From Candidatus Ornithobacterium hominis (lineage in GTDB: Bacteria > Bacteroidota > Bacteroidia > Flavobacteriales > Weeksellaceae), in the NCBI RefSeq assembly GCF_951229915.1, contig NZ_OX579588.1, positions 310,001 to 374,000 of the forward strand: a stretch of 64,000 bases of DNA, given 5' to 3'. The position numbers and the translations under genes were made by a program. Of this stretch, positions 51,639 to 58,551 are shown piece after piece; the first letter of the stretch is position 1; the number at the start of each line of letters is the position of its first letter. The notes under the pieces were generated by a model that was given only the letters and a program-made list of their open reading frames with translations, ran no database searches and was not told the origin of the DNA.

Positions 51639-52064
51639 ATGAGCGATTCAAAACAGAAAAAATATGATTTAGCCTATCTTCGAATGGCACAAGAATGGGG
51701 AGAGTTGTCTTATTGCAAAAGAAAAAAAGTAGGAGCACTGATTGTGAAAGAGCGAATGATTATTTCAGACGGGTACAATGGGACTCCCAGTGGATTTGAA
51801 AACGCATGTGAAGATAATGAGGGGTATACCAAATGGTATGTGCTCCATGCTGAAGCCAATGCGATACTAAAGGTAGCATCTTCTACCCAAAGCTGTGAAG
51901 GAGCAACCTTATACATCACGCTTTCGCCATGCAAAGAGTGTAGTAAATTAATTCATCAATCGGGAATCAAGCGTGTAGTCTTTTCCCGAAAATATTCAGA
52001 CACTTCGGGACTTGAATTTTTAGAAAAAGCTGGAGTGAAGATAGAACAAATAGATATTTTATAA
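51639..52064 (+). CDS. dCMP deaminase (ComEB-like)
   Basis: This zinc enzyme deaminates dCMP to dUMP for thymidylate synthesis. The 141-aa protein has CKRKKVGALIVKE, the substrate stretch GYNGTPSGFENACED (about 46-60), the zinc motif HAEANAI (about 70-76) and SPCKEC (about 98-103). It sits between dusB and the CTP protease, all on plus with short gaps. Confidence 0.93.
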   Translation: MSDSKQKKYDLAYLRMAQEWGELSYCKRKKVGALIVKERMIISDGYNGTPSGFENACEDNEGYTKWYVLHAEANAILKVASSTQSCEGATLYITLSPCKECSKLIHQSGIKRVVFSRKYSDTSGLEFLEKAGVKIEQIDIL

Positions 52065-52068
52065 TAAT

Positions 52069-53658
52069 TTGAAAGGCTTTAAAATTCTCAATTTTTTACT
52101 AATTATTCTCGCCGTTATTTTGCTGATTTTGCTCGGCTACCACCTCGGGAAAAATTATGATATAGCCATAGATGAAAACGATGACTATATAACGATTTCT
52201 TATTCCATCAATGAGCAAAAAATGAGAAGATTGATGAGTTTGATAGAGCATCAATATGTTGATGATTTAGATACCGATAGTTTGGTAGATAGAACCATTG
52301 ACTTCATCATGGAAAATTTAGATCCGCACAGCATGTATATCCCCAAGCATAATTCAGCTGGGAATTTACAGAGTCTGAACGGGCGCTACCAAGGTATTGG
52401 TGTGGAATTCTATAGCCCAAAAGATACCGCCGTCATTATCAGAATTTTATCAAACTCGCCTAATAAAGATAAATTGTTTTTTGGAGATCGATTATTGGCA
52501 ATCAATCAAAAAAATGTTATAGAACAAAATGTAGATAGTATACCAGCCTACATTGAGTCAAATCCTGAAAAAAATATAGAGCTTAAAATTTTACGCGGAG
52601 GGGAAATTTTGAAAGTCAATGTAGATAGAGGAACTATTTCTTCGCCCAGTGTTGTAGATTTTTATATGATAGATGACCGTGTAGGCTATATCAAATTGAT
52701 TCGATTCGTAGACTCTTCTTACGATGAGTTTCACCAAGCCATTTTAGCCTTAAAAAAACAAGGCATGAAAAGTCTAATCTTTGATTTAAGAGGGAACGCA
52801 GGAGGGCTGATGAGTGTGGCTGAAAAAATCACAGATGAATTTCTCAGAGAAGATCAGCTCATTGTTTTTACTCAAGACAAATCGGGGAAAAGATCTTATA
52901 GATATGCAACTGCCAAAGGCGACTTTGAGCAAATGCCGCTTTACATTTTAGTAGATGAATCATCAGCATCAGCAAGCGAAATTGTTGCCGGGGCAATTCA
53001 AGACCAAGACGCCGGTACCATCATCGGCAGAAGAACCTATGGCAAGGGATTGGTGCAGAAAGAAATCAGCTTGGGAGATGGCTCAAAAGTTCGATTGACC
53101 ACTGCTCATTACTTTACACCAACGGGACGTTCGATACAGAAACCTTATGCAATCAACTCAGAGGAGTATAAAAAAGATTTATCTAACCGCTTCATGAGAG
53201 GAGAATTTTTTAGTTTAGATAGCATTAAAAAAATAGATTCACTCAAATTCAAAACACCAAAAGGAAAAATCGTGTATGGTGGCGGAGGCATTATTCCAGA
53301 TGTTTTTATTCCGCTAGACACCCTGCGCCTGAAGTATTTGGTTTATACTCAGGAATTTGAACAGGCTTTGAGTCATTTTATTTTTAAAAATTTAGACGAA
53401 AATTTATCAAAGTTTAAAAAAATTAAAAAAGAACATTTTGTCATCTTTTATAATGCAGATGATTTGGCACTGAAATTCATTCAAGAATCCAACACAGTCA
53501 AGCACCCCTTTGAGCCAAAAGATAAAGATTATTTGGCAACTTACATCAAGGCACGCATGGCAGAAATGTTGTATGACCAAGAGACCTTTTACCGCGTTTG
53601 GCGTCATCAAGATGAAATTATAAACAAAGCTTATGAAATTGCTCATGGAATGGAATGA
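52069..53658 (+). CDS. ctpA: S41-family C-terminal processing protease, TTG start
   Basis: This periplasmic tail-specific Ser/Lys protease has 529 aa. It starts with a signal anchor (about 6-26, ILNFLLIILAVILLILLGY), then a PDZ domain (about 100-190, GRYQGIGVEFYSP) and the S41 core with the nucleophile in DESSASASEIVAGA and Lys in RRTYGKGLVQ. The only start that keeps the membrane anchor is TTG at 52069, five bases after the deaminase stop. The start codon region is itself a palindrome-type copy (GAAAGGCTTTAAA). It overlaps xerD by 26 bp. Confidence 0.92.
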   Translation: MKGFKILNFLLIILAVILLILLGYHLGKNYDIAIDENDDYITISYSINEQKMRRLMSLIEHQYVDDLDTDSLVDRTIDFIMENLDPHSMYIPKHNSAGNLQSLNGRYQGIGVEFYSPKDTAVIIRILSNSPNKDKLFFGDRLLAINQKNVIEQNVDSIPAYIESNPEKNIELKILRGGEILKVNVDRGTISSPSVVDFYMIDDRVGYIKLIRFVDSSYDEFHQAILALKKQGMKSLIFDLRGNAGGLMSVAEKITDEFLREDQLIVFTQDKSGKRSYRYATAKGDFEQMPLYILVDESSASASEIVAGAIQDQDAGTIIGRRTYGKGLVQKEISLGDGSKVRLTTAHYFTPTGRSIQKPYAINSEEYKKDLSNRFMRGEFFSLDSIKKIDSLKFKTPKGKIVYGGGGIIPDVFIPLDTLRLKYLVYTQEFEQALSHFIFKNLDENLSKFKKIKKEHFVIFYNADDLALKFIQESNTVKHPFEPKDKDYLATYIKARMAEMLYDQETFYRVWRHQDEIINKAYEIAHGME

Positions 53659-54526
53659 AGCTTTAAATGAATTTTTAATTTATTTAAAATTAGAAAGGAA
53701 TCTCTCCCAAAATACAATAGAAAACTACAAAAGAGATGTAAGAAAACTCATGCAATTCTACCCCGATAAGCACCCTACTGAAATTGATATTGATGAGGTG
53801 CGTGAGTTTAATTACCAAATGAGCAGGGAATTAGCTCCCACTTCACAGGCACGATTGATTTCGGGAGTGCGGAGTTTTTTTGATTTTTTAAGGCTTGAAA
53901 AAAAAATTATAGAAAATCCTACCGAACAAATAGAGAAGCCGTCCGTGGGTAGAGAAATTCCTGAAACTTTAATGTTAGAGGAAATCAACAAAATCATTGC
54001 AGCTGTTGACGTGAGCCAAAAGCATGGACATAGAAACCGAGCTATTTTTGAGACTTTGTACGGATGTGGATTGCGTGTTTCTGAAATCACAGCATTAAAA
54101 ATCTCTGATTTATTCTTCGAAGAAGATTTCATCAAAGTTTGGGGGAAAGGGGGGAAGGCCAGGCTGGTGCCTCTGGCAGCGTATACCCAAAAATTAATTA
54201 AACTTTATCTAAATGAGGCTAGACGGCATCAAAAAGTGAAAGAGAAATTCTCAGACCATGTGTTTATCAATAACCGAGGAGAAGCTTTGACGCGCGTGAT
54301 GATCTTTACTCTTGTAAAGAAATATACAAAATTAGCTGGAATTCAAAAAAACATTAGTCCGCACACGTTTCGTCACAGTTTTGCAACGCATCTTTTAGAA
54401 AACGGAGCAAATCTCAGGTCAATACAGCTGATGTTGGGTCACGAAAGCATTATGACGACGGAAATTTATACGCATGTGAGCCGAGAACATCTACGTGCTA
54501 CGATAGAAAAGCTGAGATATGATTGA
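53633..54526 (+). CDS. xerD: XerD-type tyrosine recombinase
   Basis: XerD resolves chromosome dimers at dif with XerC. The 297-aa protein has an N-terminal SAM-like core-binding domain (about 8-90) and the catalytic set: Arg in GCGLRVSEI (about 146-154), Lys in KGGKAR, HTFRHSFATHLLENGA (His and Arg) and GHESIMTTEIYTHV with the Tyr nucleophile. A second Met at 53645 is an equally good start. No attachment sites or cargo lie nearby, so a housekeeping role is likely. A palindrome copy near 53884 encodes FLRLEKK. Confidence 0.92.
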   Translation: MKLLMEWNEALNEFLIYLKLERNLSQNTIENYKRDVRKLMQFYPDKHPTEIDIDEVREFNYQMSRELAPTSQARLISGVRSFFDFLRLEKKIIENPTEQIEKPSVGREIPETLMLEEINKIIAAVDVSQKHGHRNRAIFETLYGCGLRVSEITALKISDLFFEEDFIKVWGKGGKARLVPLAAYTQKLIKLYLNEARRHQKVKEKFSDHVFINNRGEALTRVMIFTLVKKYTKLAGIQKNISPHTFRHSFATHLLENGANLRSIQLMLGHESIMTTEIYTHVSREHLRATIEKLRYD

Positions 54527-54534
54527 GTGTTTGG

Positions 54535-54645
54535 TTAGAATTTACGCATTACAGGTGAAATTTCATCAGCCATGAGAGCCATTCGTTGAATTTCATAAGC
54601 AGTGAAACCCGCTGTATATTCAGAAAATAAAAGGGAAAGAAACAT
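54535..54645 (-). pseudogene. Possible C-terminal gene remnant of 36 residues
   Basis: A minus-strand frame from ATG 54645 to TAA 54535-54537 encodes MFLSLLFSEY followed by TAGFTAYEIQRMALMADEIS and PVMRKF. From TAGFTAYEI onwards the sequence looks like the end of a real protein (amphipathic helix, balanced composition). An in-frame TAA lies just upstream of the Met. I do not recognise the family. It stands between convergent xerD and rpsO, where pnp often follows rpsO, but it does not look like PNPase. Confidence 0.3.
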
Positions 54646-54738
54646 TTACAACAGAAGAAAAATGAAAGGCTTTAAGTCTTAAAAAAAATGGCAAATTTAT
54701 TTAAATCTGCCATTCAAAAAAATCTATGAAAAATCAAT

Positions 54739-55008
54739 TTACTTTCTGATACCCAATTCTTTAATAATGTTACGGTATCTCTCGATATCGTTTTTAATGA
54801 GGTAATCAAGTAAACTCTTTCTTTTACCCACCAATTTCACCAAAGACCTTTCGGTATTAAAATCCTTTCTGTTCTTTTTTAAATGTTCAGAAAGATGGTT
54901 GATGCGGTAAGTGAATAGCGCAATTTGGCTCTCTGGCGAGCCCGTATCGTTAGGGCCTTCACCATGTTTTTCAAAAATTTCTCTTTTCTTTTGTGGATCT
55001 AAATACAT
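54739..55008 (-). CDS. rpsO: 30S ribosomal protein S15
   Basis: uS15 binds the central domain of 16S rRNA. I choose ATG 55008 (89 aa, MYLDPQKKREIFEKHG), the family start; the frame to 55059 adds unrelated residues. TGSPESQIALFTYRINHLSEHLKK in part and KLVGKRKSLLDYL are the signatures. pnp, the usual downstream neighbour, is not here. Confidence 0.96.
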   Translation of the reverse strand: MYLDPQKKREIFEKHGEGPNDTGSPESQIALFTYRINHLSEHLKKNRKDFNTERSLVKLVGKRKSLLDYLIKNDIERYRNIIKELGIRK

Positions 55009-55166
55009 TCCAATATTATTTAAATGATTATTATGTACGACTTGGCAAATATAGAACAAAATTTTTTAAGGCTTAGAAAATTTTCAAGAAAAAAAGAGAA
55101 GAATCAAAAAATAATAAAAACAGATTTAAACTCTCAATCTACCTAAAGCAAATAATTTGAGAAATT

Positions 55167-55199
55167 TTTGGTTTAAAGGAAAGAAAAGAATTATATTTG
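55167..55199 (+). promoter_or_regulatory. metK promoter
   Basis: TTTG at 55167-55170, a 21-bp spacer and TATATTTG at 55192-55199 match the flavobacterial consensus. The expected start near 55205 lies just before the riboswitch candidate. Confidence 0.75.
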
Positions 55200-55212
55200 T
55201 AGCCTAAAAATA

Positions 55213-55264
55213 AAATGAGGACAAATTTGACGGGTTGCAACCTCTCTAAAAAATGCTAATACGA
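55213..55264 (+). ncRNA. Probable SAM-II-type riboswitch upstream of metK
   Basis: A 4-bp stem GAGG (55217-55220)/CCTC (55241-55244) encloses a 20-nt loop with AAATTTGA and TTGCAA. A single-stranded A-rich segment and AATGCTAA (55252-55259) follow. Compact stem, TTGCA at the loop end and the downstream GCTAA are the layout of SAM-II, an H-type pseudoknot known in Alphaproteobacteria and Bacteroidota. The gene makes SAM, so feedback fits. SAM-V shares the binding core and is the alternative. I have not verified all pseudoknot pairs. Confidence 0.6.
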
Positions 55265-55319
55265 AAACTTCATTTTTTTATTTTGCACCCCGCTGATTTT
55301 TCTATTAATAGTATAATTT

Positions 55320-56576
55320 ATGTCATATTATTTTACATCAGAATCAGTATCAGAAGGGCATCCAGATAAAATTGCAGACCAAATTTCTGACGCCATTTTA
55401 GACCATTTACTAGCCTTCGACGCCGAGAGCAAAGTCGCTTGTGAAACTCTAGTGACTACAGGGCAAGTGATTTTAGCAGGGGAAGTGAACTCTAAGGCTT
55501 ACGTTGATTTACAGCAGATTACACGTGGTGTTATTTCCAAAATCGGTTATAATAATAGTGAATTAAATTTCTCTGCCGAATCTTGTGGGATTTTATCAGC
55601 AATTCACGAGCAATCTTCAGACATTCGCCAAGGTGTAGACCGCGAAGAAAAATTACAGCAAGGAGCTGGTGACCAAGGGATGATGTTTGGCTACGCCACG
55701 CGTGAAACCGAAGATTATATGCCGCTGGCGCTAGATTTATCGCACCGACTGATGATGGAACTTGCCGACGTGAGAAAAAATGGTGAGGGGATGGAGTATC
55801 TTCGCCCTGATGCCAAAGCGCAAGTGACAGTAGAATACAATGATGATAATCAACCTGTTTCTGTGAAAACGGTAGTGATTTCTACGCAACATGACCCCTT
55901 TGGTGATGATGAGGCCATGCAACAAAGAATCAAAAGAGATATTATCCAATACATTATTCCGCGTGTTTTGCAAAAATTGCCAATAGAATTACGAAACCTG
56001 TTTAATACCGAAACCGAATACCATATCAACCCAACTGGCAAATTTGTGATTGGTGGCCCACATGGCGACAGTGGCTTGACGGGAAGAAAAATTATTGTAG
56101 ACACTTACGGAGGTAAGGGCGCACATGGTGGCGGAGCTTTTAGCGGAAAAGACCCGAGCAAAGTCGATAGGTCAGCCGCTTACGCAATGCGTCATTTAGC
56201 TAAAAACATTGTCGCAGCAGGGATTTGTGACGAAGCATTGGTGCAAGTTTCCTATGCAATAGGCATGGCCAGGCCAATGAATTTATTTATTAACACCTAC
56301 GGGACTAGCAAGATTGTAGAGAGTGATGCAGCATTAGCAAATCTTATTTTAGATAAATTTGACTACCGCCCTTATGCTATAGAGCAACGTTTTAAGTTAA
56401 GAAATCCGATTTATCAAGAAACGGCATCTTACGGCCACATGGGTAGAAAACCACAAAGCGTGAAAAAAACTTTTATCGGCAATGGTGGAGAAAAAATCGA
56501 AGTAGAAGTAGAACTCTTCACGTGGGAAAAATTAGACATTACCGATGAGCTAAAAGGTTTAGTTCAATTTAAATAA
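55320..56576 (+). CDS. metK: S-adenosylmethionine synthetase
   Basis: MetK makes SAM from methionine and ATP. The 418-aa protein has SEGHPDKIADQISDAILD (about 9-26), the GAGDQGMMFGYA loop, GPHGDSGLTGRKIIVDTYG in part and GGGAFSGKDPSKVDRS. It is about 30 residues longer than E. coli MetK, with small insertions (for example after ELADVRKNGEGM) common in Bacteroidota. Single-gene unit with promoter, riboswitch candidate and terminator. Confidence 0.97.
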   Translation: MSYYFTSESVSEGHPDKIADQISDAILDHLLAFDAESKVACETLVTTGQVILAGEVNSKAYVDLQQITRGVISKIGYNNSELNFSAESCGILSAIHEQSSDIRQGVDREEKLQQGAGDQGMMFGYATRETEDYMPLALDLSHRLMMELADVRKNGEGMEYLRPDAKAQVTVEYNDDNQPVSVKTVVISTQHDPFGDDEAMQQRIKRDIIQYIIPRVLQKLPIELRNLFNTETEYHINPTGKFVIGGPHGDSGLTGRKIIVDTYGGKGAHGGGAFSGKDPSKVDRSAAYAMRHLAKNIVAAGICDEALVQVSYAIGMARPMNLFINTYGTSKIVESDAALANLILDKFDYRPYAIEQRFKLRNPIYQETASYGHMGRKPQSVKKTFIGNGGEKIEVEVELFTWEKLDITDELKGLVQFK

Positions 56577-56585
56577 AAGTGAGAA

Positions 56586-56648
56586 TTTTTTAAGCCTTAA
56601 AAAAACTTCAAAATGAATTAATTAAAATCGATTTTGAAGTTTTTTTTT
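56586..56648. terminator. Terminator after metK, preceded by a palindrome copy
   Basis: A perfect palindrome copy (56586-56604) is followed by a 13-bp stem AAAACTTCAAAAT/ATTTTGAAGTTTT (56602-56614 and 56631-56643) ending in a T-run. metK and the GHMP kinase gene converge here. Confidence 0.85.
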
Positions 56649-56666
56649 ATAAAATTTATAGAAGCT

Positions 56667-57560
56667 TTATAAAATTAATTCAGAGTAATTAAAAATCGTT
56701 GAGAATCCTTTTTCTGAAAAATAATTTAAAGCTTCTTTTTTTCCTGTGACTAAAACAAAATCGCCGCCCCAGCCTCCTAAACTTTTTATAACTCCACTGG
56801 AGTAGTTAGGAAATAGCTTTTGCTGAACAGGCTCTTCCCCAATCTGTTGGCTCACGATTTCCTCGTGTTGGCATATCAACGTCTCAAATTCAGATAAATT
56901 TTGAGCTTTTGTGATTTTCTGTGTTAAAAGAGAAATTTCTTGAATGAAGCTTTCATTTTTTTCTTTTTGACGGTATAAATTGATGGAATCTCGGCTATTT
57001 TGTTTTTGATTTAGATAAACAAAATAAATCAAATCTTTAAACGGCGGATCAAAACTCACGGGCTGCGCATTTCCATTCTTGAAAATAAGAGGTTTATGAG
57101 CCGTGGCACAGGCAACATCATACCCACTCCCACCGAAGGTTTTATTCAGGAATTGGTATGGATTGACTTCAGCCCATTGGGCTAATAAACTGATTAAAGT
57201 CGAGCTACTGCCCAGCCCCCAGTTTTTATCAAATTCTAAAAAAGTTGAAATTTTTAAGCCTTTTAAAAATAAATTTTGGTTTAAATTTTTTAAGGCTTTT
57301 AAAATTCCTTCAAGAGATTTCGCAGGTTCAGCATTATTGGCTTCTATCAAATTGAGATTTAAATCATAGCGTGCGGTAAACCAAACTCTCTGATTTGGCA
57401 AATAAGCCTCCCAGCTCAGGGAGTCGTTTTTGCAACTTTTGATTCTCATTTTTTGCCCCAACTGCAAGGGTAGGCAAAGCGCTTCAGCTCCGTCCAAAAC
57501 GGCGTATTCTCCCGTTAGCAATAATTTCCCGTGAGCATAGAAACTTTTAGTTGATACCAC
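56667..57560 (-). CDS. GYDIA-type GHMP kinase, probably mevalonate-pathway
   Basis: This 297-aa GHMP kinase starts KSFYAHGKLLLTGEYAVLDGAEAL (in part) and has the shortened GHMP loop NWGLGSSSTLISLLAQW (about 123-139) and FGGSGYDVACATA (about 154-166), the G-x-G-Y-D segment that names the family. The C-terminal KSLGGWGGDFVLV glycine loop is intact. In Flavobacteriia such proteins are thought to act as phosphomevalonate kinases, but direct proof is lacking to my knowledge. It overlaps fabD by 14 bp. Palindrome copies at 57254 and 57287 lie inside the gene, encoding LKGLKI and LKALKN. Confidence 0.85.
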   Translation of the reverse strand: MVSTKSFYAHGKLLLTGEYAVLDGAEALCLPLQLGQKMRIKSCKNDSLSWEAYLPNQRVWFTARYDLNLNLIEANNAEPAKSLEGILKALKNLNQNLFLKGLKISTFLEFDKNWGLGSSSTLISLLAQWAEVNPYQFLNKTFGGSGYDVACATAHKPLIFKNGNAQPVSFDPPFKDLIYFVYLNQKQNSRDSINLYRQKEKNESFIQEISLLTQKITKAQNLSEFETLICQHEEIVSQQIGEEPVQQKLFPNYSSGVIKSLGGWGGDFVLVTGKKEALNYFSEKGFSTIFNYSELIL

Positions 57561-58422
57561 TGATTTCTACGTTTCTGTTGATTTTTTTGATTAAACCTTG
57601 CAAGGTTTTGCCAGGGCCGATTTCCACGAATTCTTCCACACCATCAGCTATCATATTTTGCACGCATTGCGTCCAGCGGACAGCTCCTGTTAATTGACTA
57701 ATTAAGTTGTTTTGAATTTGGGTAGGATTGGTAGTGCCTTTTGCGGTGAAATTTTGATAAACGGGGCACACAGCTTCTTGGAATTCAATGTTTTTTATCG
57801 CCTTAGCCAAGTCATCTTCTGCTGGTTGCATTAGCGGAGAGTGGAAGGCTCCGCTCACGGGAAGAATCAAGGCACGTTTTGCGCCGATTTTCTTTAACTT
57901 TTCACAAGCTTGTTCTACTGCTTTGGTTTCGCCAGAAATGACTAATTGGCCTGGGCAATTGTAGTTTGCGGGGACGACAATATCTGCTACATTTTGGCAG
58001 ATTTCTTCAACTTTTTCATCTTCCAATCCTAAAATTGCAGCCATTGTAGAATTTTGTTTTTCACAAGCAGCTTGCATGGCATGAGCTCGTTGGCTGACTA
58101 AGCGTAAAGCGTCTTCGAAATTCAAAACATTAGCCGCCACCAAAGCACTGAATTCGCCTAAAGAATGCCCAGCAACGGCAGAAGGTTTTTCTGAGCTGAT
58201 GAATTTTAGTGCAGCAATGGAGTGTAAAAAAACGGCTGGTTGGGTGACTTTAGTTTGCTTTAGATCTTCGGGGTTGCCTTCGAACATGATTTTTTGAATA
58301 TCGAAACCTAATAAATCTTTAGCTTGTTCAAACAGGAGTTGAACTTCTTTTGATTTTTGATATAAATCTTTGCCCATTCCAGTAAATTGAGCTCCTTGAC
58401 CTGGGAAAACAAATGCTTTCAT
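57547..58422 (-). CDS. fabD: Malonyl-CoA:ACP transacylase
   Basis: FabD loads malonate onto acyl carrier protein for fatty acid synthesis. The 291-aa protein begins KAFVFPGQGAQFTGMG, has the nucleophile motif GHSLGEFSAL (Ser about 89), SQRAHAMQ and GAFHSPLMQPA (His about 195), ending VEIGPGKTLQGLIKKI. Other fab genes are not adjacent. It precedes the GYDIA kinase, with overlapping reading frames. Confidence 0.95.
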   Translation of the reverse strand: MKAFVFPGQGAQFTGMGKDLYQKSKEVQLLFEQAKDLLGFDIQKIMFEGNPEDLKQTKVTQPAVFLHSIAALKFISSEKPSAVAGHSLGEFSALVAANVLNFEDALRLVSQRAHAMQAACEKQNSTMAAILGLEDEKVEEICQNVADIVVPANYNCPGQLVISGETKAVEQACEKLKKIGAKRALILPVSGAFHSPLMQPAEDDLAKAIKNIEFQEAVCPVYQNFTAKGTTNPTQIQNNLISQLTGAVRWTQCVQNMIADGVEEFVEIGPGKTLQGLIKKINRNVEISGIN

Positions 58423-58520
58423 AAATTTCTTTTTTTATAAATATTGGCAATATCCAACTTTTATTTAGAAACAAAAATTAAATTATACATTAATTTAACA
58501 TTAAAGCTAGCAAGAAATTT

Positions 58521-58528
58521 TATTTTTG
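58521..58528 (+). promoter_or_regulatory. -7 element of the Pit transporter gene
   Basis: TATTTTTG matches TAnnTTTG, 23 bp before the ATG at 58552. No good -33 element is visible. Confidence 0.45.
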
Positions 58529-58551
58529 CATTTGAGTGTTAACATAAATTT

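Larger units (their letters stand above)
55009..55319. other. 311-bp intergenic region between rpsO and metK
   Basis: It contains the palindrome copy 55061-55081 (one mismatch), the metK promoter, the riboswitch candidate and an A/T-rich stretch with a GC patch (GCACCCCGC, about 55285-55293) before the metK ATG. No gene is visible. Confidence 0.75.

Noticed and set aside
53633..54526. XerD-like gene as an integrase marking a genomic island
   Set aside because: The flanks are housekeeping genes with no tRNA, repeats or cargo, and the sequence is of the standard XerD type.
55213..55264. S-box (SAM-I) riboswitch
   Set aside because: SAM-I needs about 100 nt with four helices around a junction. 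Only a small stem and pseudoknot-like tail are present.
56667..57560. GYDIA kinase as a duplicate of the mevalonate kinase at 35415
   Set aside because: The GHMP loops and the GYDVA segment differ clearly. They are separate GHMP families that probably act at different steps.
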